Origin: Neobacillus kokaensis
GTDB taxonomy: Bacteria; Bacillota; Bacilli; Bacillales; Cytobacillaceae
Direction of reading: 5' to 3'
Assembly (NCBI RefSeq): GCF_014656545.1
Contig: NZ_BNDS01000001.1
Span: 62,001-126,000 of the forward strand
DNA length: 64,000 bases
The notes beneath the pieces were generated by a model, which was not told the origin of the DNA, ran no database searches, and worked only from the letters and a program-made list of their open reading frames with translations. The position numbers were made by a program, and so were the translations under genes. Of the stretch, positions 1 through 8,173 are shown in pieces (within the stretch, counting starts at the first letter, position 1; every line of letters starts with the position of its first letter).

Positions 1-173
1 AAATGGCAGAAGCAAAAGGATTAAATATTGAAATTGAAGTGGACGGCGGCGTGAATGCAGATACAGCAAGGCAATGCGTAGAAGCTGGCGCCAATGTTCT
101 TGTTGCAGGTTCTGCTATTTACAATCAAGAAAATTATGCAAATGCGATTTCGCAGCTAAGAAGCCGGCCCTAA
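1..173 (+). CDS. rpe: Ribulose-phosphate 3-epimerase, C-terminal fragment
   Basis: The reading frame is open from the window edge and ends at a TAA at 171-173, giving about 57 C-terminal residues. They contain the IEVDGGVN strand and the GANVLVAGSAIY phosphate-binding segment typical of the end of the TIM barrel in ribulose-5-phosphate 3-epimerase. The enzyme interconverts ribulose-5-phosphate and xylulose-5-phosphate in the pentose phosphate pathway. The N-terminal three quarters lie outside the window. The following gene, thiN, is the same neighbour as in B. subtilis (rpe-thiN-spoVM), which supports the call. The stop codon lies inside the loop of a terminator-like hairpin. Confidence 0.93.
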   Translation, partial: MAEAKGLNIEIEVDGGVNADTARQCVEAGANVLVAGSAIYNQENYANAISQLRSRP

Positions 174-187
174 AGCCCGGCTTTTTA
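161..187 (+). terminator. Terminator-like hairpin overlapping the rpe stop codon
   Basis: AAGCCGG at 161-167 pairs with CCGGCTT at 177-183, and a short T tract runs through 186. The rpe stop codon lies in the loop. thiN starts only 23 bases later, so this is probably a partial or attenuating terminator. Confidence 0.55.
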
Positions 188-209
188 GCTATAGAAAAGA
201 GGAACGTTA

Positions 210-857
210 ATGATAATTAATATTCTTGCTGGAGGACCAGTTGATCATTTACCTGATCTACGTCATTATATGGAGGATAATGCCATTTGGGTCGGTGTAG
301 ACCGTGGAGTTTTTCATTTGTTAAAAAGGAATATTAAACCTGATATTGCTTTTGGGGATTTTGACTCAGTTTCACCTGAGGAGTTATTATTTATCGAAAC
401 GGAAGTAGCGGAATTGAAACGATTTCAGCCTATAAAGGATGAAACTGATATGGAACTTGCGCTTAATTGGGCATTAGCGAAGAAACCAAAAATTATTCGT
501 CTATTTGGAGCTACCGGCGGCAGGCTTGACCATTTATTTGCTAATGTGCAGCTCCTGATTAATCCAGTAAAAACAAATCAGTCAACAGACATTTTTTTAA
601 TTGACCGTCACAATGAAGTTTTCCTTAAGGCGCCAGGGACGTATAAAATAAAGAAACAAGCAGATGAAAAATATATATCGTTTGTTCCATTAACCCTTGA
701 TGTTACAAATCTTACTTTGGAGGGGTTTAAATATCCTTTGAAAAATCGTCATATTTCTCTTGGCTCTACACTATGTATTAGTAATGAACTTATTAGTGAT
801 AATGGTACTTTTTCATTTTCCGAAGGCATATTAATAGTGATAAGAAGTCATGATTAA
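210..857 (+). CDS. thiN: Thiamine pyrophosphokinase
   Basis: This 215-residue protein transfers pyrophosphate from ATP to thiamine to make the cofactor thiamine diphosphate in the cytoplasm. Visible family features are the N-terminal LAGGP nucleotide-binding turn, FGDFDS around residues 48-53, the KDETDMELAL segment, and GATGGRLDH near residue 100, which binds substrate. Length is normal for the bacterial family. A purine-rich AGAGGAA precedes the ATG by about seven bases. It sits between rpe and spoVM as in B. subtilis (yloS). No strong terminator follows. Confidence 0.93.
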   Translation: MIINILAGGPVDHLPDLRHYMEDNAIWVGVDRGVFHLLKRNIKPDIAFGDFDSVSPEELLFIETEVAELKRFQPIKDETDMELALNWALAKKPKIIRLFGATGGRLDHLFANVQLLINPVKTNQSTDIFLIDRHNEVFLKAPGTYKIKKQADEKYISFVPLTLDVTNLTLEGFKYPLKNRHISLGSTLCISNELISDNGTFSFSEGILIVIRSHD

Positions 858-896
858 TAGGCTTTGCAAGGTGGTACTGATTTCGTTCGTTTGAAT

Positions 897-927
897 AATA
901 TGGTATTGACGTTCGAAAGCATACGAT
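897..927 (+). promoter_or_regulatory. Possible sigma-E promoter of spoVM
   Basis: CATACGAT at 920-927 closely matches the sigma-E -10 consensus CATACA-T. An AATAATATGG stretch about 16 bases upstream could supply the -35 element. spoVM is known to be sigma-E dependent in B. subtilis; the assignment here is inference from the motif. Confidence 0.42.
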
Positions 928-964
928 GGATGAGAGAAGAGACGTGAGATTGAGGAGGGACAGT

Positions 965-1048
965 ATGAAATTTTATACGATTAAACTGCCGAAATTTTTA
1001 GGCGGAATTGTCCGAGCGATGATTGGTGTGTTTAATAAAAAAGAATAA
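965..1048 (+). CDS. spoVM: Stage V sporulation protein M
   Basis: A 27-residue ORF too short for most gene finders. It begins MKFYTIKLPKFLGGIVRAM, practically identical to B. subtilis SpoVM (26 residues), and differs only in the tail, which ends FNKKE. SpoVM is an amphipathic helix that recognises the convex forespore membrane, inhibits FtsH, and with SpoIVA anchors spore coat assembly. The curvature-critical Pro9 is present. A strong GAGGAGGGA Shine-Dalgarno precedes the ATG. It is followed by a good terminator and lies between thiN and rpmB, the conserved location. Expression is expected in the mother cell under sigma-E. Confidence 0.97.
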   Translation: MKFYTIKLPKFLGGIVRAMIGVFNKKE

Positions 1049-1098
1049 ATAAAATATTCAGCACTTAAAGCATGGCTCAATACCTTTTAATAAACATG

Positions 1099-1130
1099 AA
1101 GTACCCAAGCATTTGGGTGCTTTTTATTTT
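1099..1130 (+). terminator. Rho-independent terminator after spoVM
   Basis: AAGTACCCAA (1099-1108) pairs with TTGGGTGCTT (1113-1122) to form a 10-bp stem with one G-T wobble and a four-base loop, followed by a T-rich run. It separates spoVM from the convergent rpmB. Confidence 0.85.
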
Positions 1131-1161
1131 GCTTTTAGGGAATAATAATGGAGGATAAAAC

Positions 1162-1189
1162 GAAAAAGAGCATCCTATATAAGGATGCC
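1162..1189 (-). terminator. Terminator of rpmB (minus strand)
   Basis: GCATCCT at 1170-1176 and AGGATGC at 1182-1188 form a 7-bp stem with a five-base loop. On the minus strand it is followed by a run of Ts (the AAAAA at 1163-1167). It lies just beyond the rpmB stop codon. Confidence 0.8.
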
Positions 1190-1195
1190 CATTAA

Positions 1196-1384
1196 TTATA
1201 CGCGTTCAACTTTACCTGATTTTAACGCTCTTGCAGAAACCCAAACACGTTTTGGCTTTCCATCAACAAGAATACGAACTTTTTGTAAGTTAGCACCCCA
1301 TGTACGCTTATTTGCGTTCATAGCGTGTGAACGTGCGTTACCAGTTGTGGTTTTCTTTCCAGTTACAACACATTTACGTGGCAT
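1196..1384 (-). CDS. rpmB: 50S ribosomal protein L28
   Basis: A 62-residue basic protein with the L28 pattern: RKCVVTGKK at the N terminus, then [20 protein letters not shown], ending with [14 protein letters not shown]. It is nearly identical in length and sequence to B. subtilis L28. Only one cysteine (Cys5) is present, so this is the zinc-independent form. A TAAGGAGGG Shine-Dalgarno precedes the ATG on the minus strand. It is the only gene on this strand in the window and converges on spoVM, as in B. subtilis. It has its own terminator. Confidence 0.97.
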   Translation of the reverse strand: MPRKCVVTGKKTTTGNARSHAMNANKRTWGANLQKVRILVDGKPKRVWVSARALKSGKVERV

Positions 1385-1548
1385 ATTATTTCCCTCCTTA
1401 ACTACCGAAAGCTTAACAGCTATTGTTTACGAAATTGAATATAGAAAAATGGCTTAGCCAAATTTTCTAGCCTTCACATACTTTAATAATTTAACATACA
1501 ACGAATATGAATGCAATACTTGTATTAAATCCTTTCAAGAAAAAAGCC

Positions 1549-1578
1549 TTGACAATAACTAATTAGAAATGCTCTCAT
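1549..1578 (+). promoter_or_regulatory. Possible sigma-A promoter upstream of the Asp23-family gene
   Basis: A perfect TTGACA -35 hexamer lies at 1549-1554. The best -10 candidate is the weak TCTCAT at 1573-1578, preceded by TGC (extended -10 arrangement) with an 18-base spacer. The -10 is poor, so the call is tentative. Confidence 0.35.
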
Positions 1579-1668
1579 AGTTTAAAGGGAGGTAGGACTT
1601 TCAATCTTACCTTTCCTATAGTAAAATAACTGTAGCCATGGAACTATAATCCAAAGGGGGAACGATTC

Positions 1669-2031
1669 ATGTCCATTGAATTACAAACAAAGTACGGACA
1701 AATTGATATTTCAAATGAAGTAATCGCTACCATTGCTGGAGGAGCGGCAATTGAATGCTATGGAATCGTCGGTATGGCCTCTAAAAATCAGATCAAAGAC
1801 GGTTTAACTGAAATACTGCGAAAAGAAAACTTTACTCGTGGTGTCATTGTTCGCCAGGAAAATGAGGATTTACATATTGATATGTACATTATAGTCAGCT
1901 ATGGAACTAAAATTTCCGAAATTGCCCATAACGTGCAGTCAAAGGTAAAATATACCCTTGATAAAACAGTGGGACTTGCTGCAAGTTCGGTAAATATTTA
2001 CGTTCAAGGAGTTCGTGTGACGAACTCGTAG
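1669..2031 (+). CDS. Asp23/Gls24 family protein (YloU-like)
   Basis: A 120-residue protein of the Asp23/Gls24 (DUF322) family. It shows the alternating beta-strand pattern with GAAIECYGIVGMAS near residues 25-39 and the conserved IVSYGTKISEIAHNVQ region around residues 76-91. Family members are cytosolic proteins linked to envelope stress or homeostasis; the molecular role is not established. AAGGGGGAA gives a clear ribosome-binding site. It lies 15 bases before fakA, the same pairing as yloU-yloV in B. subtilis, so a shared transcript is likely. Confidence 0.9.
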   Translation: MSIELQTKYGQIDISNEVIATIAGGAAIECYGIVGMASKNQIKDGLTEILRKENFTRGVIVRQENEDLHIDMYIIVSYGTKISEIAHNVQSKVKYTLDKTVGLAASSVNIYVQGVRVTNS

Positions 2032-2046
2032 TGAGGAGGAAAGTTT

Positions 2047-3729
2047 GTGTCAATTACAGCATTAGATGGAAAACGTTTTGCTGAGATGGTCATTCAAGGT
2101 GCTAATCATCTGGCAGCAAATGCTAAGATGGTAGATGCGTTAAACGTTTTTCCTGTACCGGATGGTGACACTGGAACAAATATGAATTTATCCATGACGT
2201 CCGGGGCAAAGGAAGTAAAAAATAATGTTCAAGAGCATATAGGCAAGGTCGGTACGGCCTTGTCAAAAGGTTTGCTTATGGGAGCCCGAGGGAATTCTGG
2301 GGTAATACTTTCTCAATTATTTCGTGGCTTTGCGAAGGCCATTGAAAATAAGGCAGTTATTTCAGGACATGAATTTGCCCATGCACTTGAAGCTGGGGTA
2401 GAAACAGCCTATAAGGCGGTTATGAAACCGGTAGAAGGAACCATTTTAACTGTAGCAAAAGATGCTGCAAAAATTGGTACTCAGGCTGCTGAAAAAGCTG
2501 AAGATATAACAATTATTATGGAAGCGGTTCTGAAGGAAGCAAAAGCTTCTTTGAAACGAACGCCTGATCTTTTGCCTGTATTAAAAGAAGTAGGTGTAGT
2601 AGATAGCGGCGGCCAAGGGCTTGTCTGTGTTTATGAAGGGTTTCTTGCTGAACTAAAAGGAGAAAAGCTATCCGAAACAGCAAATGTTCTTCCATCAATG
2701 GATGAACTGGTGAATGCTGAACACCATAAGAGTGTTCAAAGTCATATAAATACGGAAGATATTGTATTTGGCTACTGCACTGAATTTATGGTGAAGTTTG
2801 AATCAGCAAAAATAGCACAAAACCCGTTTGAAGAGGAAGTTTTCCGTAATGACCTTAGTCAATATGGTGATTCCCTGCTCGTGATTTCCGACGATGAACT
2901 TGTAAAGGTTCATATACATTCTGAACAGCCTGGTGAAGTATTAACTTATGGTCAGCGTTACGGCAGCCTAATTAATATGAAAATCGAAAATATGCGTCAG
3001 CAGCATTCGAATATTGTCGGCGAAACGAAAACCGCCTTAGTCACTGACCTTCCCGAAGGACCTAAAGAAAAACTGGAATACGGAATCATAGCTGTTTCCA
3101 TGGGATCAGGGATTGCAGAATTATTTAAAAGTATTGGGGCCAATGTAGTCATTGAAGGCGGTCAAACCATGAATCCCAGCACCGAAGATATTGTAAAGGC
3201 TATTGAAAAAGTGAATGCTAAAAAGGTATTCATTTTGCCGAACAACAAAAATATCATTATGGCCGCAGAGCAGGCTGTACAAGTTTCCGATGATGAGATT
3301 TACGTGATTCCGTCTAAAACCGTTCCGCAAGGTCTTTCCGCCCTTCTAGCTTTTAATCCATCTGCGGATGCTGCAGTAAATGAATCAGCAATGAAGGACG
3401 CACTGTCCCATGTTAAGACTGGTCAAATTACCTATGCTGTCCGCGATACGCAAATTGATGGGCTCGAAATTGAAAAAGATGATTTCATGGGAATCGCTGA
3501 AGGGAAAATAATCGTAAAAAACAAGGACAAAGGCGAAGCAGCAAGAGAGTTGCTTCTACAAATGATGGATGAGGATTCTGAAATCTTAACGATCATCTAT
3601 GGTGAAGATGTATCAGAAACGGAAGTAGATCAGCTTACACAGTTTTTAGAGGAAAATTTTGCTGATGTTGAAATTGAGATTCATAATGGACAGCAGCCAT
3701 TATATTCTTTTATCTTTTCAATTGAATAA
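2047..3729 (+). CDS. fakA: Fatty acid kinase catalytic subunit FakA (YloV family)
   Basis: A 560-residue protein with an N-terminal DhaL/DAK2 kinase domain (about 10-200) and a C-terminal DegV-like region. The metal and ATP-binding motif PVPDGDTGTNM is at 36-46, with Asp39 and Asp41 as likely Mg ligands, followed by GARGNSGVILSQ and DSGGQGL. FakA phosphorylates fatty acids presented by FakB lipid-binding proteins, allowing exogenous fatty acids to enter phospholipids through PlsX/PlsY. No FakB partner is encoded nearby, which is usual. Translation starts at GTG (2047) behind GAGGAAAG. It follows the Asp23-family gene by 15 bases. Confidence 0.92.
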   Translation: MSITALDGKRFAEMVIQGANHLAANAKMVDALNVFPVPDGDTGTNMNLSMTSGAKEVKNNVQEHIGKVGTALSKGLLMGARGNSGVILSQLFRGFAKAIENKAVISGHEFAHALEAGVETAYKAVMKPVEGTILTVAKDAAKIGTQAAEKAEDITIIMEAVLKEAKASLKRTPDLLPVLKEVGVVDSGGQGLVCVYEGFLAELKGEKLSETANVLPSMDELVNAEHHKSVQSHINTEDIVFGYCTEFMVKFESAKIAQNPFEEEVFRNDLSQYGDSLLVISDDELVKVHIHSEQPGEVLTYGQRYGSLINMKIENMRQQHSNIVGETKTALVTDLPEGPKEKLEYGIIAVSMGSGIAELFKSIGANVVIEGGQTMNPSTEDIVKAIEKVNAKKVFILPNNKNIIMAAEQAVQVSDDEIYVIPSKTVPQGLSALLAFNPSADAAVNESAMKDALSHVKTGQITYAVRDTQIDGLEIEKDDFMGIAEGKIIVKNKDKGEAARELLLQMMDEDSEILTIIYGEDVSETEVDQLTQFLEENFADVEIEIHNGQQPLYSFIFSIE

Positions 3730-3745
3730 GTAACGTTTAAAATAG

Positions 3746-3783
3746 AAGGTGGGTCTCTCGTAGGGGATTCACCTTTCTTTTTT
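3746..3783 (+). terminator. Terminator after fakA
   Basis: AAGGTG (3746-3751) pairs with CACCTT (3770-3775) around a long loop, followed by a run of about eight Ts broken by one C. Confidence 0.65.
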
Positions 3784-3860
3784 ATTTATAACATGAGATG
3801 TTTTTTCGAAATTGAATAGAGATAGTAATAGATATAGTTAAAATAGAGAGGAGAAATTTT

Positions 3861-4523
3861 ATGAAGTATAGAAGTGTATTTGACATTATTGGTCCTGTCA
3901 TGATTGGTCCTTCAAGTTCACATACAGCCGGTGCAGCAAGAATAGGACGTGTGGCCCGCAGTTTGTTTGGAAGAGAACCAAAATGGGCAAATATTTCATT
4001 ATACGGTTCATTTGCACAAACCTATAAAGGGCACGGTACAGATGTTGCTATGATTGGCGGCCTGCTTGATTTTGATACGGATGATCAAAGGATTATCCAT
4101 GCAATAAATATTGCTAAAGAGCACGGAATGAAAATTACATTTATTGAAGAGGACGCCATAACTGATCACCCCAATACAGCCAGAGTCATTATTGGTGACC
4201 ATGACGGAGAATTAGAATTAGTCGGAGTTTCAATTGGCGGCGGGAAAATTGAAATAACCGAATTAAATGGTTTTGAATTAAAGCTATCAGGGAATCATCC
4301 AGCGATACTTGTTGTTCATAATGATCGCTTTGGTGCCATTGCCAGTGTTGCAAATGCACTTGCCAAGTACGAAATCAATATTGGCCATATGGAAGTTGCT
4401 CGAAAAGAAGTGGGGAAAATGGCACTAATGACGATAGAAGTGGATCAGAATATCGATGACCAGCTGATTGAGGAACTCGAGCAATTGCCAAACATTCTTA
4501 AAGTAACTAAAATTGTCGATTAA
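3861..4523 (+). CDS. sdaAB: L-serine dehydratase, iron-sulfur dependent, beta subunit
   Basis: A 220-residue protein. The N terminus has the family signature SVFDIIGPVMIGPSSSHTAG, and the C terminus (about 148-220) is an ACT domain (ILVVHNDRFGAIASVANALA, INIGHMEVARKEVGK). With SdaAA it forms the two-subunit Fe-S enzyme converting L-serine to pyruvate and ammonia. Length matches B. subtilis SdaAB. GAGAGGAG precedes the ATG. The alpha subunit follows after 36 bases, so the two are co-transcribed. Confidence 0.96.
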   Translation: MKYRSVFDIIGPVMIGPSSSHTAGAARIGRVARSLFGREPKWANISLYGSFAQTYKGHGTDVAMIGGLLDFDTDDQRIIHAINIAKEHGMKITFIEEDAITDHPNTARVIIGDHDGELELVGVSIGGGKIEITELNGFELKLSGNHPAILVVHNDRFGAIASVANALAKYEINIGHMEVARKEVGKMALMTIEVDQNIDDQLIEELEQLPNILKVTKIVD

Positions 4524-4559
4524 CTTAAAAAGTGAATTCATCATCAAGGGGGTCATTCT

Positions 4560-5444
4560 GTGTTTCGGAATGTAGCTGAATTAGTGGAGCTAGCAGTCAG
4601 TCAAGACAAAAAAATTTCTGAAATTATGATCGAGCAGGAAGTAACGGTAACAGGACGCTCGAAAGAGGAAGTTATGGCTTTGATGGACAGGAATCTTACT
4701 GTTATGGAGGAAGCAGTTGAACGTGGAATTAATGGAGTAACCTCTCATTCCGGTTTAACGGGCGGGGATGCTGTCCTGTTACAGAAATATATTGAAAAAG
4801 GAAATTTCTTAACAGGTGAAACGATTTTAGATGCCGTTAGTAAAGCGGTTGCAACAAATGAAGTAAATGCGGCAATGGGAACGATTTGTGCCACACCGAC
4901 TGCAGGATCTGCCGGAGTAGTTCCAGGAACATTGTTTGCAGTTAAGAAAAAGCTAAATCCTACAAGGGAACAGATGATTTCGTTTCTTTTTACAGCGGGT
5001 GCATTCGGCTTTGTGGTAGCAAATAATGCCTCGATTTCTGGTGCTGCAGGAGGCTGTCAGGCAGAAGTAGGTTCTGCTGCCGGAATGGCAGCAGCTGCCA
5101 TAGTTGAAATGGCAGGTGGTACACCGCAGCAATGTGCCGAAGCGATGGCCATTACTTTAAAAAATATGCTTGGTTTGGTATGTGACCCCGTTGCGGGACT
5201 TGTGGAAGTCCCATGTGTGAAACGTAATGCCATGGGGGCAGCTAATGCCATGGTGGCAGCAGATATGGCTTTAGCTGGAATTACAAGCCGAATCCCATGT
5301 GATGAAGTGATTGATGCTATGTATCGGATTGGTCAATCAATGCCAACCGCATTAAAAGAAACAGCACAGGGAGGGTTGGCGGCAACTCCGACTGGCCGGA
5401 AACTTGAGGCTAAGATCTTTGGGATGCCGCTTCAAGAAAAGTGA
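4560..5444 (+). CDS. sdaAA: L-serine dehydratase, iron-sulfur dependent, alpha subunit
   Basis: A 294-residue catalytic subunit. The cysteines expected to hold the iron-sulfur cluster are in GTICATPTAGSAG, GGCQAEVGSAAGMAA, GLVCDPVAGL and VEVPCVKRNAMGAANA. It starts at GTG (4560) after AAGGGGGTC. Together with SdaAB it deaminates serine. The stop codon overlaps the GTG start of recG, so translation of the two may be coupled. Length is close to that of the B. subtilis protein. Confidence 0.96.
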   Translation: MFRNVAELVELAVSQDKKISEIMIEQEVTVTGRSKEEVMALMDRNLTVMEEAVERGINGVTSHSGLTGGDAVLLQKYIEKGNFLTGETILDAVSKAVATNEVNAAMGTICATPTAGSAGVVPGTLFAVKKKLNPTREQMISFLFTAGAFGFVVANNASISGAAGGCQAEVGSAAGMAAAAIVEMAGGTPQQCAEAMAITLKNMLGLVCDPVAGLVEVPCVKRNAMGAANAMVAADMALAGITSRIPCDEVIDAMYRIGQSMPTALKETAQGGLAATPTGRKLEAKIFGMPLQEK

Positions 5445-7489
5445 ATCAATATCTAAACCAATCAGTAGAAGTATTGAAGGGTATAGGCGAAGAGACTGCC
5501 GAAATTTTATCTGAAATGAAAATCGGAACGATTCAGGATTTATTAGAATATTTTCCTTATCGTTATGAGGATTATCGTCTTCGTGATTTAGCAGAGGTTC
5601 AGCATGATGAGAAAGTGACAGTCGAAGGGAAGGTTCATAGCGAGCCTTCTCTTGTCTATTATGGTAGAAAAAAATCAAAGATGACTATACGGATTCTAGT
5701 TGATAGATATCTTATCAAGGCAGTCTTTTTTAACCAGCCCTACTTAAAAAATAAAATTACGATGAATGATACGGTCACGGTAACTGGAAAATGGGATGCT
5801 CATCGTCAGACGATCACGGCAAATGAGCTGCATTTAGGTTCCAATACAAAGCAGCATGATTTTGAACCCGTTTATTCATTAAAGGGAAGACTATCAACAA
5901 AAGGAATGCGGAAATTTATCAATCTGGCTTTTCAGCAATTTGGCAGTTTTATTGAAGAAACTCTGCCTGAAATTTTGCTCCAAAAATATCGTCTTCTAGG
6001 ACGCCGGGAAGCTATTAAAGCTATGCATTTTCCGCAAAATCAAGAAGATGTCAAACAGGCACGGAGACGTTTCGTATATGAGGAATTTCTCTTATTTCAA
6101 TTAAAAATGCAGGGCTTAAGAAAATTCGAACGGGAGCAATCTCCTGGCATAAGTCAACCATATGATCATCCAAAATTGAATGAGTTTATTTCAAGCCTGC
6201 CTTTTCCATTAACTAATGCCCAAAAACGAGTAGTGAATGAAGTTTTAAAGGATATGTCCTCCCCGTACCGGATGAACCGTTTATTACAGGGAGATGTTGG
6301 GTCTGGAAAAACAGTTGTTGCAGCCATAGCCTTATATGCTTCAGTAACAGCAGGCTTGCAAGGTGCTTTAATGGTGCCGACAGAAATTTTAGCAGAACAG
6401 CATGCCGGGAGCTTAAAGCAATTATTAGAGCCATTTAATATTAGGTGTGAACTGCTGACCAGCTCGATTAAAGGAAAGCGGAGGAAAGAGATTCTCGAGG
6501 CATTATCCACAGGGAGTGTCGATATTTTAATAGGTACCCATGCCTTAATACAAGATGACGTTTCCTTTAAACGTTTGGGAATGGTGATTACAGATGAACA
6601 GCATCGTTTCGGTGTGGGACAGCGGCGGATTTTGCGTGAAAAAGGGGAAAATCCAGATGTATTGTTTATGACGGCAACACCAATTCCTCGTACGCTGGCC
6701 ATTACCGCATTTGGTGAAATGGATGTTTCAATCATTGATGAAATGCCCGCCGGAAGAAAAACAATTGAGACTTACTGGGCTAAACCGGAAATGTTGGAGC
6801 GCGTCCTCGGTTTTGTCGAACAGGAATTGGCAAAGGGACATCAAGCCTATATTATTTGTCCCTTAATTGAGGAATCGGACAAGCTGGATGTCCAAAATGC
6901 GATTGATGTTCATACAGCTTTGAGCCACTATTTTCATAATCGATATTGCGTGGGATTGATGCATGGACGATTAAGCTCTGAAGAAAAGGATTTAGTAATG
7001 AAAGCCTTTAGCTTAAACGAAGTGCAGGTGCTAGTGTCAACAACAGTGGTTGAAGTTGGTGTAAATGTCCCAAATGCAACGATAATGGTTATATATGACG
7101 CCGAAAGATTTGGATTATCGCAGCTGCACCAGCTGCGAGGCCGTGTCGGCCGGGGAAGCGATCAATCCTATTGCATTTTGCTGGCAAATCCAAAATCTGA
7201 AACGGGTCAGGAAAGAATGAGAATCATGACCGAAACAAACGATGGCTTTGTCCTAAGTGAAAAAGATCTGGAGCTCAGGGGGCCTGGTGACTTCTTTGGG
7301 AAAAAACAAAGCGGTATTCCAGAGTTTAAGGTAGCGGATATGGTTCATGATTACCGTGCCTTGGAAACAGCGCGGAATGATGCTGCAGTACTAATCCAAT
7401 CGTCGTATTTTTGGACTTCCCCTGAATATAGTTATGTAAGAAAACAGCTTGAGGACGCTGGGGTTTTAGAAGGAGAAAAGCTCGATTAG
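5441..7489 (+). CDS. recG: ATP-dependent DNA helicase RecG
   Basis: A 682-residue branch-migration helicase that remodels stalled forks and Holliday junctions. An N-terminal OB-fold wedge domain (about 50-150, VTVEGKVHSEPS) is followed by helicase motifs: Walker A GDVGSGKT at 284-291, DEQHRFG (motif II variant), MTATPIPRT (motif III), VVEVGVNVPNA, and QLHQLRGRVGRG (motif VI). The C terminus has the DLELRGPGDFFGKKQSG signature of RecG. The start is GTG at 5441, overlapping the sdaAA stop as GTGA; there is little Shine-Dalgarno, which suggests translational coupling. It ends before a strong terminator. Confidence 0.97.
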   Translation: MNQYLNQSVEVLKGIGEETAEILSEMKIGTIQDLLEYFPYRYEDYRLRDLAEVQHDEKVTVEGKVHSEPSLVYYGRKKSKMTIRILVDRYLIKAVFFNQPYLKNKITMNDTVTVTGKWDAHRQTITANELHLGSNTKQHDFEPVYSLKGRLSTKGMRKFINLAFQQFGSFIEETLPEILLQKYRLLGRREAIKAMHFPQNQEDVKQARRRFVYEEFLLFQLKMQGLRKFEREQSPGISQPYDHPKLNEFISSLPFPLTNAQKRVVNEVLKDMSSPYRMNRLLQGDVGSGKTVVAAIALYASVTAGLQGALMVPTEILAEQHAGSLKQLLEPFNIRCELLTSSIKGKRRKEILEALSTGSVDILIGTHALIQDDVSFKRLGMVITDEQHRFGVGQRRILREKGENPDVLFMTATPIPRTLAITAFGEMDVSIIDEMPAGRKTIETYWAKPEMLERVLGFVEQELAKGHQAYIICPLIEESDKLDVQNAIDVHTALSHYFHNRYCVGLMHGRLSSEEKDLVMKAFSLNEVQVLVSTTVVEVGVNVPNATIMVIYDAERFGLSQLHQLRGRVGRGSDQSYCILLANPKSETGQERMRIMTETNDGFVLSEKDLELRGPGDFFGKKQSGIPEFKVADMVHDYRALETARNDAAVLIQSSYFWTSPEYSYVRKQLEDAGVLEGEKLD

Positions 7490-7498
7490 TTAAAGAAG

Positions 7499-7541
7499 GC
7501 AGATTGCAGAAAAGAAAGTTATTCTTGCAATCTGCTTTTTT
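7499..7541 (+). terminator. Terminator after recG
   Basis: GCAGATTGCA (7499-7508) pairs perfectly with TGCAATCTGC (7526-7535) across a 17-base loop, followed by six Ts. Its right arm appears to contain the -35 box of the fapR promoter. Confidence 0.88.
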
Positions 7542-7553
7542 AAATTTTATACT
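7525..7553 (+). promoter_or_regulatory. Sigma-A promoter of the fapR operon
   Basis: TTGCAA at 7525-7530 and TATACT at 7548-7553 are separated by exactly 17 bases. The -35 box overlaps the right arm of the recG terminator, and the FapR operator begins five bases after the -10 box, covering the expected transcription start. Confidence 0.7.
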
Positions 7554-7557
7554 ACTC

Positions 7558-7574
7558 TTAGTACCTAGTCATAA
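7558..7574 (+). promoter_or_regulatory. FapR operator
   Basis: TTAGTACCTAGTCATAA at 7558-7574 matches the known 17-bp FapR-binding consensus (TTAGTACC followed by an imperfect inverted half). It lies at the predicted transcription start of fapR. FapR bound here would repress the operon until malonyl-CoA or malonyl-ACP releases it. Confidence 0.87.
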
Positions 7575-7594
7575 GATCTCGGACGGTGTATGAA

Positions 7595-8161
7595 ATGCGC
7601 AGAAATAAAAAAGAACGTCAGGCATTATTAACTGCAACTATAAATGAAAACCCCTTTGTAACAGATGAAGAACTGGCTGAAAAATTTAAAGTGAGTGTTC
7701 AGACGATTCGTTTGGACAGGTTGGAGTTATCGATTCCCGAACTTCGTGAACGTATTAAAACGGTGGCTGAGAAACGATTTGAAGATGAAGTCCGCTCATT
7801 GCCGCTGGATGAAGTAATTGGAGAAATTATCGATATTGAACTCGATCAAAGTGCCATTTCTATTTTTGATGTAAAGGAAGAGCATGTTTTCAAACGGAAC
7901 CAAATTGCTCGTGGGCACCATCTGTTTGCTCAGGCAAACTCTCTTGCTGTAGCAGTGATTAATGATGAGTTAGCACTTACAGCTAAGGCCAATATACAAT
8001 TTAAGCGTTCGGTTAAACTAAATGAACGTGTCGTGGCAAAGGCAAGAGTTAGCAAGATTGATGAAAATATTGGCAGAACTTTTGTAGAAGTAACGAGTTA
8101 TGTGAATAATGAACTTGTCTTTACCGGAGACTTTGAAATGTACCGTTCGAAAACTAACTAA
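7595..8161 (+). CDS. fapR: Fatty acid and phospholipid biosynthesis repressor FapR
   Basis: A 188-residue regulator with an N-terminal DeoR-type helix-turn-helix (about 15-45, [20 protein letters not shown]) and a C-terminal hot-dog fold effector domain containing the conserved [22 protein letters not shown] segment. FapR senses malonyl-CoA and represses fatty acid and phospholipid genes. An in-frame GTG at 7586 would add three residues. The ATG at 7595 is chosen because it gives the [10 protein letters not shown] terminus and 188 residues of B. subtilis FapR and sits six bases from GGTG. A FapR operator lies directly upstream, so the operon is autoregulated. Confidence 0.96.
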   Translation: MRRNKKERQALLTATINENPFVTDEELAEKFKVSVQTIRLDRLELSIPELRERIKTVAEKRFEDEVRSLPLDEVIGEIIDIELDQSAISIFDVKEEHVFKRNQIARGHHLFAQANSLAVAVINDELALTAKANIQFKRSVKLNERVVAKARVSKIDENIGRTFVEVTSYVNNELVFTGDFEMYRSKTN

Positions 8162-8173
8162 AGGATGAGACAG

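Noticed and set aside
1185-1457. 90-residue plus-strand ORF over rpmB
   Set aside because: It is the complement of the unmistakable L28 gene, has no ribosome-binding site and no family pattern.
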